Shown here: in pieces, positions 44,494 to 52,111 of the stretch
Numbering within the stretch: position 1 is the stretch's first letter
Layout of the letters: each line of letters begins with the position of its first letter
Assembly (NCBI RefSeq): GCF_003947455.1
Contig: NZ_QHJH01000012.1
Location: 1 to 64,000, forward strand
Source: Streptomyces sp. WAC 04229
GTDB lineage: Bacteria > Actinomycetota > Actinomycetes > Streptomycetales > Streptomycetaceae
Reading direction: 5' to 3'
Length of the DNA stretch: 64,000 bases
The notes under the pieces: generated by a model
The model's input: the letters and a program-made list of their open reading frames with translations, nothing else
What the model was told of the DNA's origin: nothing
The model's database searches: none
Made by a program: the position numbers and the translations under genes

Positions 44494-45840
44494 CTAAATC
44501 CTTTCGGGTACCGGGTTGCCCGCGTCGCCGATCGCACGCCTCACCGGCACCCGCGCGAGCAGCACGAAACCCAGCACGAAGAACGCCACCAGCGAGATGA
44601 TGGCGTCCCGGTAGCTCCCGGTCAGCTGGTAGGTGAGCCCGAAGAGCAGCGGCCCGAGCCAGCTCATCCCGCGGTCGCTCAGCTCGTACGCCGAGAAGTA
44701 CTCGGCCTCCTTGCCGGGCGGAACCAGCTGGGAGAAGAGGGAGCGGGAGAGCGCCTGGCTGCCGCCCAGCACCAGCCCGATCCCGGCGGCCAGCACGAAG
44801 AACCACACGGGCGCCCCGGCCGGCAGGAAGTACCCGGCGGCGAGGGTCGCCGTCCAGGCCACCAGCGACCCGAGGATGGCCCGCTTGGCCCCGTACGTCC
44901 TGGCCAGCCGCCCCAGGGCCAGCGCGCCCACCACCGCGAGCACCTGGACCAGCAGGACCGCCACGATGAGGGTGGACTGCCCGAGGCCCAGCTCCTCGGA
45001 GCCGTAGACCGACGCTTGGGTGATCACCGTCTGGATGCCGTCGTTGTAGACGAGGTACGCCAGCAGGAAGGCCAGTGTCAGCGGGTGGCGGCGCATGTCG
45101 CGGATCGTCGCCGCGAGCTGCTGCCGGCCGGTCCCCGCGGCCTGGCGCGCGGGGGTGCGGCGGTCGCGCAGTCGTCGTAGCGGGATGAGCGCGAAGGCGC
45201 CCCACCACAGTCCGGCGGACGCCAGGCAGATGCGGACCGCGGCGCTCTCGCTCAGTCCGAAGGAGTCGTGGGCTGTGTAGAGGATCAGGTTCGCGATCAG
45301 GACCAGGGCCCCGGCCGCGTATCCGAAGGCCCACCCGCGCGAGGAGACGGCGTCGCGTTCCCCGGGCGGTGCGATCTGCGGAAGGTACGAGTTGTAGAGC
45401 ATCATCGCCACCGACTGGGCGGCATTGGCGACGACCAGGAGCACGCCGCCCAGCAGATAGCGGTCGCCGTCCAGGAAGAACATCCCCGCAGTGGCCGCGG
45501 CGCCCGTGTACGCGGCCGCGGCCAGCAGCGGCTTCTTGCGGCCCGAGCGGTCGGCCGCGGCGCCCACCAGGGGCATCACCAGGACCGCCACGATCACCGA
45601 GAGGGACACCGAGTAGGCGAAGAAGGACCCGGCGCGCACCGGTATCCCCAGCGGATGGACGTACCCGTCCCCGTCCGCCGCCGACTCGGCGACCGACGTC
45701 AGATAGGGCCCCAGGAACACGGTGAGCACGCTTGTCGAGTAGACGGAGCACGCCCAGTCGTAGAAGTACCAGCCGCGCTGTTCGCGCCGCCGGTCGGCGG
45801 CCCCGTCGGCCGCTTCCGTCCGCAGGGTGTCGGTGCCCAC
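44494..45840 (-). CDS. MFS transporter of the UMF1/Atg22-like family
   Basis: 448-aa membrane protein with about 12 helices. REQRGWYFYDWACSVYSTSV (about 19-38) is the conserved N-terminus of the UMF1 group, related to yeast vacuolar Atg22 amino-acid effluxers; VMPLVGAAADRSGRKKPLLA is the MFS loop motif. Substrate unknown. The GTG at 45840 gives MGTDTLRTEAADG with GAGG some 9 nt upstream. It lies 52 nt after the glycerophosphodiester phosphodiesterase gene on the same strand, making a possible yczE-GDPD-UMF1 transcript. Confidence 0.87.
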   Translation of the reverse strand: MGTDTLRTEAADGAADRRREQRGWYFYDWACSVYSTSVLTVFLGPYLTSVAESAADGDGYVHPLGIPVRAGSFFAYSVSLSVIVAVLVMPLVGAAADRSGRKKPLLAAAAYTGAAATAGMFFLDGDRYLLGGVLLVVANAAQSVAMMLYNSYLPQIAPPGERDAVSSRGWAFGYAAGALVLIANLILYTAHDSFGLSESAAVRICLASAGLWWGAFALIPLRRLRDRRTPARQAAGTGRQQLAATIRDMRRHPLTLAFLLAYLVYNDGIQTVITQASVYGSEELGLGQSTLIVAVLLVQVLAVVGALALGRLARTYGAKRAILGSLVAWTATLAAGYFLPAGAPVWFFVLAAGIGLVLGGSQALSRSLFSQLVPPGKEAEYFSAYELSDRGMSWLGPLLFGLTYQLTGSYRDAIISLVAFFVLGFVLLARVPVRRAIGDAGNPVPERI

Positions 45841-45892
45841 CCGTGCCTCGCTTCCCCGTGCGCGCGCACCGCCCCGGGCGACCGGCCGGGAC

Positions 45893-46660
45893 TCAGGCCC
45901 AGACGCCGCGGTCCTCCATGACCTTGCGCAGTGTGTCGATGTGATCGGTCATGATGCCATCCACTCCCAGGTCCAGGAGCCGGTGCATGCGGTCCGGATC
46001 GTTCACCGTCCAGACGTGCACCTGGAGCCCGCGCGCGTGGGCGGCGCGCAGGAAGCGGCGGTCCACGACCCGGATGCCCGACTGGACCTCTGGGACCTGC
46101 GCGGCCACCGCAGCACGGTGTGGGGCGAGCGGAACACCCCATGAGCGCAGCCGGAGGCCCAGGACGCCGCGGATGCCGTACGAGGTGGCCAGGCGCGGGC
46201 CCGCCAGGCGCTGGGCGCGCGCCACGCGTGCCTCCGAGAACGAGCCGACGCAGACCCGGTCCCAGGCGTTCGTCCGCCCGATCAGCTCCAGGAGGGGCAC
46301 CAGCGCGGGCTCCGCCTTCACGTCGATGTTCCAGCGCACCTCGGGGAACGTCCCGAGGAGTTCCTCGAAGAGCGGCACCGGCTCCTCGCCCGCCACGCGC
46401 GCGTGACGCACCCGCTCCCACGGAAGGTCCGCGATCCGCCCGGCCCCGTCGGTCACCCGGTCCAGGGTCGCGTCGTGGAAGGCGACGAGCCTCCCGTCGC
46501 GCGTGGCGTGGACGTCGGTCTCGATGTACCGGTAGCCCGCCTCGACCGCCCGCCGGAACTGCCGCAGCGTGTTCTCCAGACCGTCCGCCGAACCGCCCCG
46601 GTGGGCGAAGGCGATCGGGCCGGGGTGGTCGAGGTAGGGGTGGCGTATCGGGGTGGTCAC
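45893..46660 (-). CDS. glycerophosphodiester phosphodiesterase
   Basis: Hydrolyses glycerophosphodiesters to glycerol 3-phosphate and an alcohol. 255-aa TIM barrel with FAHRGGSADGLENTLRQFRR (H20, R21 and the first metal site), GYRYIETDVHATRDG (E47, D49) and FHDATLDRVTDGAG with the second histidine (about H61). There is no signal peptide, so it is a cytosolic enzyme acting on phospholipid breakdown products. The GTG start lies in a GTGA overlap (46657-46660) with the upstream yczE-like gene, which supports coupling. Metal is probably Mg2+ or Ca2+. Confidence 0.93.
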   Translation of the reverse strand: MTTPIRHPYLDHPGPIAFAHRGGSADGLENTLRQFRRAVEAGYRYIETDVHATRDGRLVAFHDATLDRVTDGAGRIADLPWERVRHARVAGEEPVPLFEELLGTFPEVRWNIDVKAEPALVPLLELIGRTNAWDRVCVGSFSEARVARAQRLAGPRLATSYGIRGVLGLRLRSWGVPLAPHRAAVAAQVPEVQSGIRVVDRRFLRAAHARGLQVHVWTVNDPDRMHRLLDLGVDGIMTDHIDTLRKVMEDRGVWA

Positions 46661-47325
46661 CGACGCAGTATCGCGCGCCGGGGTTCGCCGGCGGCGACCA
46701 CCGTGCTGCCGGAAGGTGCCGGGTGCACGGCGAAGACGCGCAGGAACACCTGGGCGAGCGGGCCGATCGACACCGCGTACAGGAGGGTGCCGACACCGAC
46801 CGTGCCGCCGAGGGCGAAGCCCGTGACCACGACGGTGATCTCGACGGCCGTGCGCACCAGGCGTACCGAGAGGCCCGTGCGCCGGTTCAGGCCGGTCATC
46901 AGGCCGTCGCGCGGGCCGGGGCCGAACCGCGCGGCGATGTACAGCCCGGTCGCCGCCCCGTTCAGGACGATCCCCGCCGCCATGGCGGCGATCCGCAGCG
47001 GCAGCCCCTGGGCGTCCGGCAGGACGGACAGCGTCGCGTCCATCGCCGCGCCGATCACCAGCACGTTGGAGACCGTGCCCAGGCCCGGCCGCTGGCGCAA
47101 CGGGATCCACAGGAGCAGCACGGCGGCGCCCAGGACGGTCAGCACCACGCCCATGGACAGGCCGGTGCGTTCCGCCAGTCCCTGGTGCAGCACGTTCCAC
47201 GGCTCCAGGCCGAGTCCCGACCGGACCAGCAGCGCCGAACTCGCGCCGTACAACGCGAGTCCGCCGTAGAGCTGGGTCAGCCGCCGTGTGAGGTGCCGGT
47301 GCCGGACCTCGGCCTGCCTGGACAA
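46657..47325 (-). CDS. YczE/YyaS/YitT-type membrane protein
   Basis: 222 aa with five hydrophobic segments. RLTQLYGGLALYGASSALLV, GLGLEPWNVLHQGLAERTGL, then AARFGPGPRDGLMTGLNRRT carry the two repeat signatures of this family (G-x-x-P-W-x-x-L and G-x-G-P-R-D-G). TTG 47325 is preferred because GGGGGCAG lies just upstream; an ATG about 34 codons earlier would remove space needed by the divergent promoter. Its gene is divergent from a MocR-type regulator (47427), the arrangement known for YczR regulators and yczE. Transport role inferred, substrate unknown. Confidence 0.82.
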   Translation of the reverse strand: MSRQAEVRHRHLTRRLTQLYGGLALYGASSALLVRSGLGLEPWNVLHQGLAERTGLSMGVVLTVLGAAVLLLWIPLRQRPGLGTVSNVLVIGAAMDATLSVLPDAQGLPLRIAAMAAGIVLNGAATGLYIAARFGPGPRDGLMTGLNRRTGLSVRLVRTAVEITVVVTGFALGGTVGVGTLLYAVSIGPLAQVFLRVFAVHPAPSGSTVVAAGEPRRAILRR

Positions 47326-47426
47326 GATCTGCCCCCTGTGTGGTCGTAGTGGCCTGCTGCATGACACCCTGTGGCTTGAGAAGGAGAAGCAACCATGGCC
47401 AATTCGGGGAAGGTGGACTGATTTCA

Positions 47427-48929
47427 ATGGCGCAGTGGACCTCGGCCGTGGGGGCCGGTCAGCTCGCCCGGCTGCTCGGCTCCCAGCAGGACCGCCCCGC
47501 CGGGCCCGGCACCCGCCGCCCGCCCGCCTACCGTGCGCTCGCCGACGGCATCCGTCTGCTGGTCCTCGAAGGCCGCGTTCCGGTCGCCGCCCGGCTGCCC
47601 GCCGAGCGCGAACTGGCCCTCGCCCTGACCGTCAGCCGGACCACTGTCGCCGCCGCCTACGAGGCGCTGCGCGCGGAGGGCTTCCTGGAGTCCCGGCGCG
47701 GCGCGGGCAGCTGGACGGCCGTACCGGCCGGGAACCCGCTGCCGGCGCGCGGTCTCGAACCCCTGCCGCCCGAAGCGCTCGGTTCGATGATCGACCTGGG
47801 CTGCGCGGCGCTCCCCGCGCCCGAGCCCTGGCTCACCCGGGCCGTGCAGGGCGCCCTGGAGGAGCTGCCGCCGTACGCGCACACCCACGGCGACTATCCC
47901 GCGGGACTGCCGACGCTGCGCGCGATGATCGCCGAGAGGTACACCGCGCGCGGGATCCCGACCATGCCCGAGCAGATCATGGTGACCACGGGCGCGATGG
48001 GCGCGATCGACGCCATCTGCCACCTCTTCGGGGGGCGCGGAGAGCGGATCGCCGTGGAATCGCCCTCCTACGCGAACATCCTCCAGCTGATGCGGGAGGC
48101 CGGCGCCCGGCTCGTCCCCGTCGCGATGGCCGAGGGGCTGACCGGCTGGGACGTCGACCGCTGGCGCCAGGTGCTGCGCGAGGCCGCTCCGCGCGTCGCC
48201 TATGTCGTCGCCGACTTCCACAACCCCACCGGCGCGCTCGCCGAGGAGGACCAGCGACGCCGTCTCGTGGACGCCGCCCGGTCGGCGGGCACGGTGCTCG
48301 TGGCCGACGAGACGATGAGCGAGCTGTGGCTGGACGACGACGTCGAGATGCCGCGGCCCGTGTGCGCCTTCGACCCGGCCGGGTCCACCGTCGTCACCGT
48401 CGGTTCCGCGAGCAAGGCCTTCTGGGCCGGGATGCGCATCGGGTGGGTCCGCGCCGCGCCGGATGTCATCCGCAGCCTGGTCGCCGCGCGGGCGTACGCC
48501 GACCTGGGCACGCCCGTACTGGAGCAGCTGGCCGTGAACTGGCTCTTCAGCACCGGCGGCTGGGAACAGGCCGTGGCGGTCCGCCGCGAGCAGGCCAGGC
48601 AGAACCGGGACGAGCTGGTGGCGGCGGTACGGCGGGAGCTGCCCGACTGGGAGTTCGAGGTGCCCAGGGGCGGGCTCACTCTGTGGGTGCGGACGGGCGG
48701 CCTCTCCGGCTCCCGGCTCGCGGAGGCGGGGGAGCGGGTGGGGGTACGGGTCCCGTCCGGTCCGCGCTTCGGGGTTGACGGCGCCTTCGAGGGGTACGTC
48801 CGGCTGCCCTTCACGGTGGGTGGCGCGGTGGCCGAGGAGGCGGCGTCCCGGCTGGCCGCGGCGGCCCGCCTGGTGGAGAGCGGCGGAGCCGGGAGCGGCG
48901 GCGAGGCGCCGCGGACGTTCGTGGCGTAG
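47427..48929 (+). CDS. MocR-type GntR/aminotransferase-fold regulator, YczR-like
   Basis: 500 aa. A GntR winged helix (about 35-95, LPAERELALALTVSRTTVAA then AYEALRAEGFLESRRGAGSW) is joined to a fold-type I aminotransferase-like domain with PLP lysine K330 in VGSASKAFWAGMRIGW. YVVADFHNPTGALAEED holds the cofactor asparagine and VLVADETMSE the aspartate. MocR proteins sense PLP or PLP adducts. Being divergent from a yczE gene points to the YczR group, which is known to control that neighbour. ATG 47427 lies after GGGGAAGGTGG. The 101-nt intergenic region should hold the operator. Confidence 0.9.
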   Translation: MAQWTSAVGAGQLARLLGSQQDRPAGPGTRRPPAYRALADGIRLLVLEGRVPVAARLPAERELALALTVSRTTVAAAYEALRAEGFLESRRGAGSWTAVPAGNPLPARGLEPLPPEALGSMIDLGCAALPAPEPWLTRAVQGALEELPPYAHTHGDYPAGLPTLRAMIAERYTARGIPTMPEQIMVTTGAMGAIDAICHLFGGRGERIAVESPSYANILQLMREAGARLVPVAMAEGLTGWDVDRWRQVLREAAPRVAYVVADFHNPTGALAEEDQRRRLVDAARSAGTVLVADETMSELWLDDDVEMPRPVCAFDPAGSTVVTVGSASKAFWAGMRIGWVRAAPDVIRSLVAARAYADLGTPVLEQLAVNWLFSTGGWEQAVAVRREQARQNRDELVAAVRRELPDWEFEVPRGGLTLWVRTGGLSGSRLAEAGERVGVRVPSGPRFGVDGAFEGYVRLPFTVGGAVAEEAASRLAAAARLVESGGAGSGGEAPRTFVA

Positions 48930-48964
48930 CCCGGGTTCGGCAGGGCGGAGCGGTCGGTGTGAAC

Positions 48965-49004
48965 GCGGCCGGGGCGGAGCGGTGGGTCGCTCCGCCCCGG
49001 CCGC
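48965..49004. terminator. bidirectional terminator between MocR and sffA
   Basis: 17-bp perfect stem (GCGGCCGGGGCGGAGCG with its complement) and a 6-nt loop. Two copies of CCGCGGTCACC-containing sequence follow up to the sffA stop, a small local duplication. Confidence 0.85.
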
Positions 49005-49035
49005 GGTCACCTTCTCAGGGGCCGCGGTCACCCTT

Positions 49036-50859
49036 TCAGGAGGCCTCCGCCGCGACGGCCTTGGCGGGGACCGGCTCCGCCGCGACGGCCGTAACGGGGA
49101 CCGGCCCCGCGGGGACCGGGTCCGACGTCGCGGGCTCAGCGGAGGCCTCCGGACCGCCCGGTGCCTCGGGCGCCCCCGTCGTTGTCTCCGTCGCCACCGG
49201 CGTGGGTTCGGGCTCCGCCGGGGCTTCCTCCGGCTCGGTCCGGTTGGGTGCCGGCCGGGCCTTCTTCTCCATCGACACCGCCTTGGCCTCCGCCGTCGCC
49301 TCCGCCGCCTCCGCCTCCGCGGGGACCGGCGCCCGCTCCCCGTCCGCCGGGGTCGTGCGCGGGGGGAGCAGGTCGAGCACCGCCTGCCGGTGGGCGTCGC
49401 TCGTGGCGTCGTCGTAGGGGTCCGGAGTGGCCGGGACCTGGAGGCGGTGCACCGCTCCCGTGCCGAGGCGGGCGTACCCGCGACCGGGGGGAACCTGGTC
49501 GACGGGGGTGGTGTGCGGGGGAGCGCCCAGCGCGGCGGTCAGTTCGTCCGCCGTGGCCGGGCCGAGCACCACGCGCGCGCGTGTGTGCTGCCGTACGCCG
49601 TCGCTGAGGCCCTCCAGGGCGTCCAGCTGGTCGGCGACGACCACCGTCACGTGCGCGGCGCGGCCGTGCCGCAGGGGCACCTGGAGCAGGGACTGCGGGT
49701 CCCTGCGGCCCTCGGCCGTGGCGAGGTGCGTGAAGGCGCTCGGACGGTCCAGGAGGACCCACAGGGGCCGTCGGGTGTCGTCCGGTGCGGGCTGCCCCTC
49801 CTGGCGGGCCCGGTTGACGGAGATCAGCCGGCGCTCGGTCTCGGCGGCGGCCCACTCCAGGCTGGTCAGCGCCCCGGTGAGGCCCGCCTCGACGGCCAGG
49901 ACGCCGTCCCGGCCGACCAGGCAGGCGTACTCACCGGTGCCGCCGCCGTCGACGATCAGGATGTCTCCGTGGTGCAGCGCCTGGAGGGCGACCGAGCGCA
50001 GCAGTGTGGAGGTGCCGGTGCCGGGCCGGCCCAGGACCAGCAGGTGGGGTTCGGTCGAGCGGATGCCGGTGCGCCAGACGACCGGCGGGACGTCGCGCCG
50101 CTCCTCGCCGTGGGTGAGCGGGAGGGTGCGCTGGACCCGGGTCGGGTCGGTGAAGCCGAGGACGGTCTCGCCGGGCGCGGTGACGAAACGCTGGGCGGCG
50201 ATGTCGGTGGGGAGCGCCGCGAGCACGTCGACGGTGAGGTGGTTGGCCTCCTCGTCCCACGTGAAGTGGTACTCCCGGCCCCGGCCGGACTTCGCGGTGA
50301 GCAGGTGCTCGATGCGGGTCCGGGAGCCGGCCTCCCCGTCGGTGAAGTAGGCGGGGTAGCGGATCACCAGGTGGGTGAAGCGGCCGCCGCCGTCGAACTC
50401 GTAGGACGGGAACGCCTTCTCCCAGGAGCCGCCGTGGGCGTACAGGGGGTCGGGGTCCTCGGCGAGCGAGAAGTACGGGACCAGGGCCTCGTAGAGGGAC
50501 TGGAGGCGCTGGGTCTGGGAGTCGTCGGGGCCTTCCGGCGTGGCCGGGGTGCGGTCCCTGCCCTGCCAGGCTGCCGCCGCCATCAGGGCGATGACGGCGA
50601 GCAGCGGGCCGTACGGCACGAGTGCCACGACCAGGACCACCGAGGCCACCAGGAACAGCAGCGCACCGCGCCGGTCCTTGGGGGTCTCGGTCCATCTGCT
50701 CCGCCCGGCTGCGGCCAGCCTGCGCAGACCGCGGCCGATCGTGATCAGCGGCTGGAGGACGTCGGTGGCGCTGTCGGCCGCCGTCCGGGCCAGCACCCGG
50801 CTCCGGGCGAGCTGTGCGCCGCCGTTGCTCAGAATGCGGGGGAGGGGCCGCCGGGCCAC
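49036..50859 (-). CDS. sffA: SffA, SpoIIIE/FtsK-like septal ATPase
   Basis: 607 aa, partner of SmeA. In S. coelicolor the SmeA-SffA pair acts at sporulation septa, affecting chromosome segregation and spore maturation. A membrane hairpin (about 65-97) follows a basic N-terminus. A FtsK/SpoIIIE-related ATPase core covers about 110-500, and the C-terminal tail (about 500-607) is Ala/Pro/Glu-rich and disordered. The Walker A reads GRPGTGTST (277-285), with T283 where the invariant lysine should be; Walker-B-like LWVLLDRPS follows. So nucleotide binding may be altered. The GTG start has AGGAGG 6 nt upstream. smeA precedes it by 52 nt. Confidence 0.9.
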   Translation of the reverse strand: MARRPLPRILSNGGAQLARSRVLARTAADSATDVLQPLITIGRGLRRLAAAGRSRWTETPKDRRGALLFLVASVVLVVALVPYGPLLAVIALMAAAAWQGRDRTPATPEGPDDSQTQRLQSLYEALVPYFSLAEDPDPLYAHGGSWEKAFPSYEFDGGGRFTHLVIRYPAYFTDGEAGSRTRIEHLLTAKSGRGREYHFTWDEEANHLTVDVLAALPTDIAAQRFVTAPGETVLGFTDPTRVQRTLPLTHGEERRDVPPVVWRTGIRSTEPHLLVLGRPGTGTSTLLRSVALQALHHGDILIVDGGGTGEYACLVGRDGVLAVEAGLTGALTSLEWAAAETERRLISVNRARQEGQPAPDDTRRPLWVLLDRPSAFTHLATAEGRRDPQSLLQVPLRHGRAAHVTVVVADQLDALEGLSDGVRQHTRARVVLGPATADELTAALGAPPHTTPVDQVPPGRGYARLGTGAVHRLQVPATPDPYDDATSDAHRQAVLDLLPPRTTPADGERAPVPAEAEAAEATAEAKAVSMEKKARPAPNRTEPEEAPAEPEPTPVATETTTGAPEAPGGPEASAEPATSDPVPAGPVPVTAVAAEPVPAKAVAAEAS

Positions 50860-50911
50860 TGATGCCTCCTGGAGTGCGTACGTGGGGGTGTCGGGTGGGG
50901 GGAGGGGGGCG

Positions 50912-51106
50912 TCAGAACTTGATTCCGCCTAGGAGGCCCGCCAGGCTCTCGCCGCCCGCCTTGATGCTCGGCGCGATGGCGGTACTCGCGAGATAGAACC
51001 CGAACAGGACCGCGACCAGCGCGTGCGAGGCCTTGAGGCCGTCCTTGCGGAAGAAGATGAAGACGACGATGCCGAGCAGGACCACGCCTGAGATCGAGAG
51101 GATCAT
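50912..51106 (-). CDS. smeA: SmeA, small sporulation membrane protein
   Basis: 64 aa, two hydrophobic segments: ILSISGVVLLGIVVFIFF (2-19) and HALVAVLFGFYLASTAIA (28-45), with a short basic turn FRKDGLKAS between them and a glycine-rich tail. Size, topology and position directly before the FtsK-like gene match SmeA of S. coelicolor, which recruits SffA to division septa. ATG 51106 has CAGGAGA upstream. An AT-rich promoter-like region lies about 55-85 nt upstream, and expression is expected in sporulating hyphae. Confidence 0.92.
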   Translation of the reverse strand: MILSISGVVLLGIVVFIFFRKDGLKASHALVAVLFGFYLASTAIAPSIKAGGESLAGLLGGIKF

Positions 51107-51161
51107 GTGAGTTCTCCTGGTTCACGGGGGACAGTCACCATGAGTACTTCCAGGCTCACAG

Positions 51162-51189
51162 CATGTATCCATACGATAAAAGGTGCAAA
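51162..51189 (-). promoter_or_regulatory. AT-rich promoter candidate of smeA-sffA
   Basis: Minus strand: TTTGCA (51184-51189), 16-nt spacer, TACATG (51162-51167), in a tract that is clearly AT-richer than its surroundings (ACGATAAAAGG). Sporulation-specific sigma use cannot be read from this alone. Confidence 0.35.
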
Positions 51190-51386
51190 TGGGGGAAATT
51201 CGGCAGAATCACCCTGATTGGCGGCGTGTTTGTTGGGCCGGACGAGTGCTTCGCGAGCCAGTACCCTGGCGATTCACTCGTACGGCGGCACCGCTCGCCG
51301 CCGTACGTGGCAACACCCGGGGAGTACCCCGGCAGCGTGCGCAGTCCCGCAGTCCCCAACGTTCGCAGTGAGAGGCGGTCCGGCCG

Positions 51387-51779
51387 ATGAGTGAAGCCCC
51401 CGACCCAGAGGTCGTGGAGCTGGCGACCAAGATCTTCGATCTGGCCCGGCAGGGGCGGACCGAAGAGCTGGTGGCGTATGTGGACGCCGGAGTTCCGGCC
51501 GACCTCACCAACGACCGCGGCGACTCCCTCGTCATGCTCGCCGCCTATCACGGCCACGCCGACGCGGTACGCGCGCTGCTGGGCCGCGGCGCCGACGCCG
51601 ACCGCGTCAACGACCGGGGTCAGACCCCGCTCGCCGGAGCTGCCTTCAAGGGTGAGACGGAAGTGACGAAGGCGCTTCTCGAGGCCGGCGCGGACCCGGC
51701 CGCGGGCACCCCGTCGGCCGTGGACACGGCGCGGATGTTCGCCCGGACGGACCTGCTGGAGCTGTTCGACGCCCAGTGA
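51387..51779 (+). CDS. ankyrin-repeat protein
   Basis: 130 aa with about three ankyrin repeats: residues 17-45 (AGVPADLTNDRGDSLVMLAAYH begins the second), GHADAVRALLGRGADADRVN at about 56-75, then DRGQTPLAGAAFKGETEVTK and ALLEAGADP. Such small cytosolic proteins bind partner proteins; none is indicated here. The start ATG gives MSEAPDPEVVELATK; only a weak purine run precedes it. It is divergent from smeA (280-nt gap). Conserved in streptomycetes next to smeA as I recall, but its role is unknown. Confidence 0.88.
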   Translation: MSEAPDPEVVELATKIFDLARQGRTEELVAYVDAGVPADLTNDRGDSLVMLAAYHGHADAVRALLGRGADADRVNDRGQTPLAGAAFKGETEVTKALLEAGADPAAGTPSAVDTARMFARTDLLELFDAQ

Positions 51780-51792
51780 CCGGACGTCGGCC

Positions 51793-51811
51793 CGGATCCT
51801 CCGAGGATCCG
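51793..51811 (+). terminator. short palindrome after the ankyrin gene
   Basis: CGGATCCTC-C-GAGGATCCG, a 9-bp inverted repeat with one central base, 14 nt after the stop. A weak terminator or a chance palindrome. Confidence 0.4.
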
Positions 51812-52111
51812 ATCCGCACGTTCTGACCAGGTAAAACACTGAAAACGGGGGAGGCGGTACAAGGCCGCCGAAATTTCGGTCGCGGCAGATGTGACCGCCG
51901 GGCCATCATGACGACGTGGTTCACGGACGTGATGGCTGGGCAGGTGTTGCCGCACCGCGCGGGCCGTGACACGGCTCGCAAGGGCCACCGACGAGAGGCA
52001 GGAACATGGTCTACAGCAAGCAAGAGACGGCGGGCGCTCCGACGTGTTGGCGCACGGCCAGGTAACGCGTGTTTCCCGGTTGCGTCGACGCTTGATGTGA
52101 GGCTGTTTCCC
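51812..52111 (+). other. non-coding stretch upstream of the HEAT-repeat gene
   Basis: Part of a 332-nt gap. It includes GTAAAACACTGAAAACGGGGG (51830s), AT-richer than average and a plausible promoter area, and several in-frame codons upstream of ATG 52112 that do not look coding. No RNA element is recognised. Confidence 0.3.
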
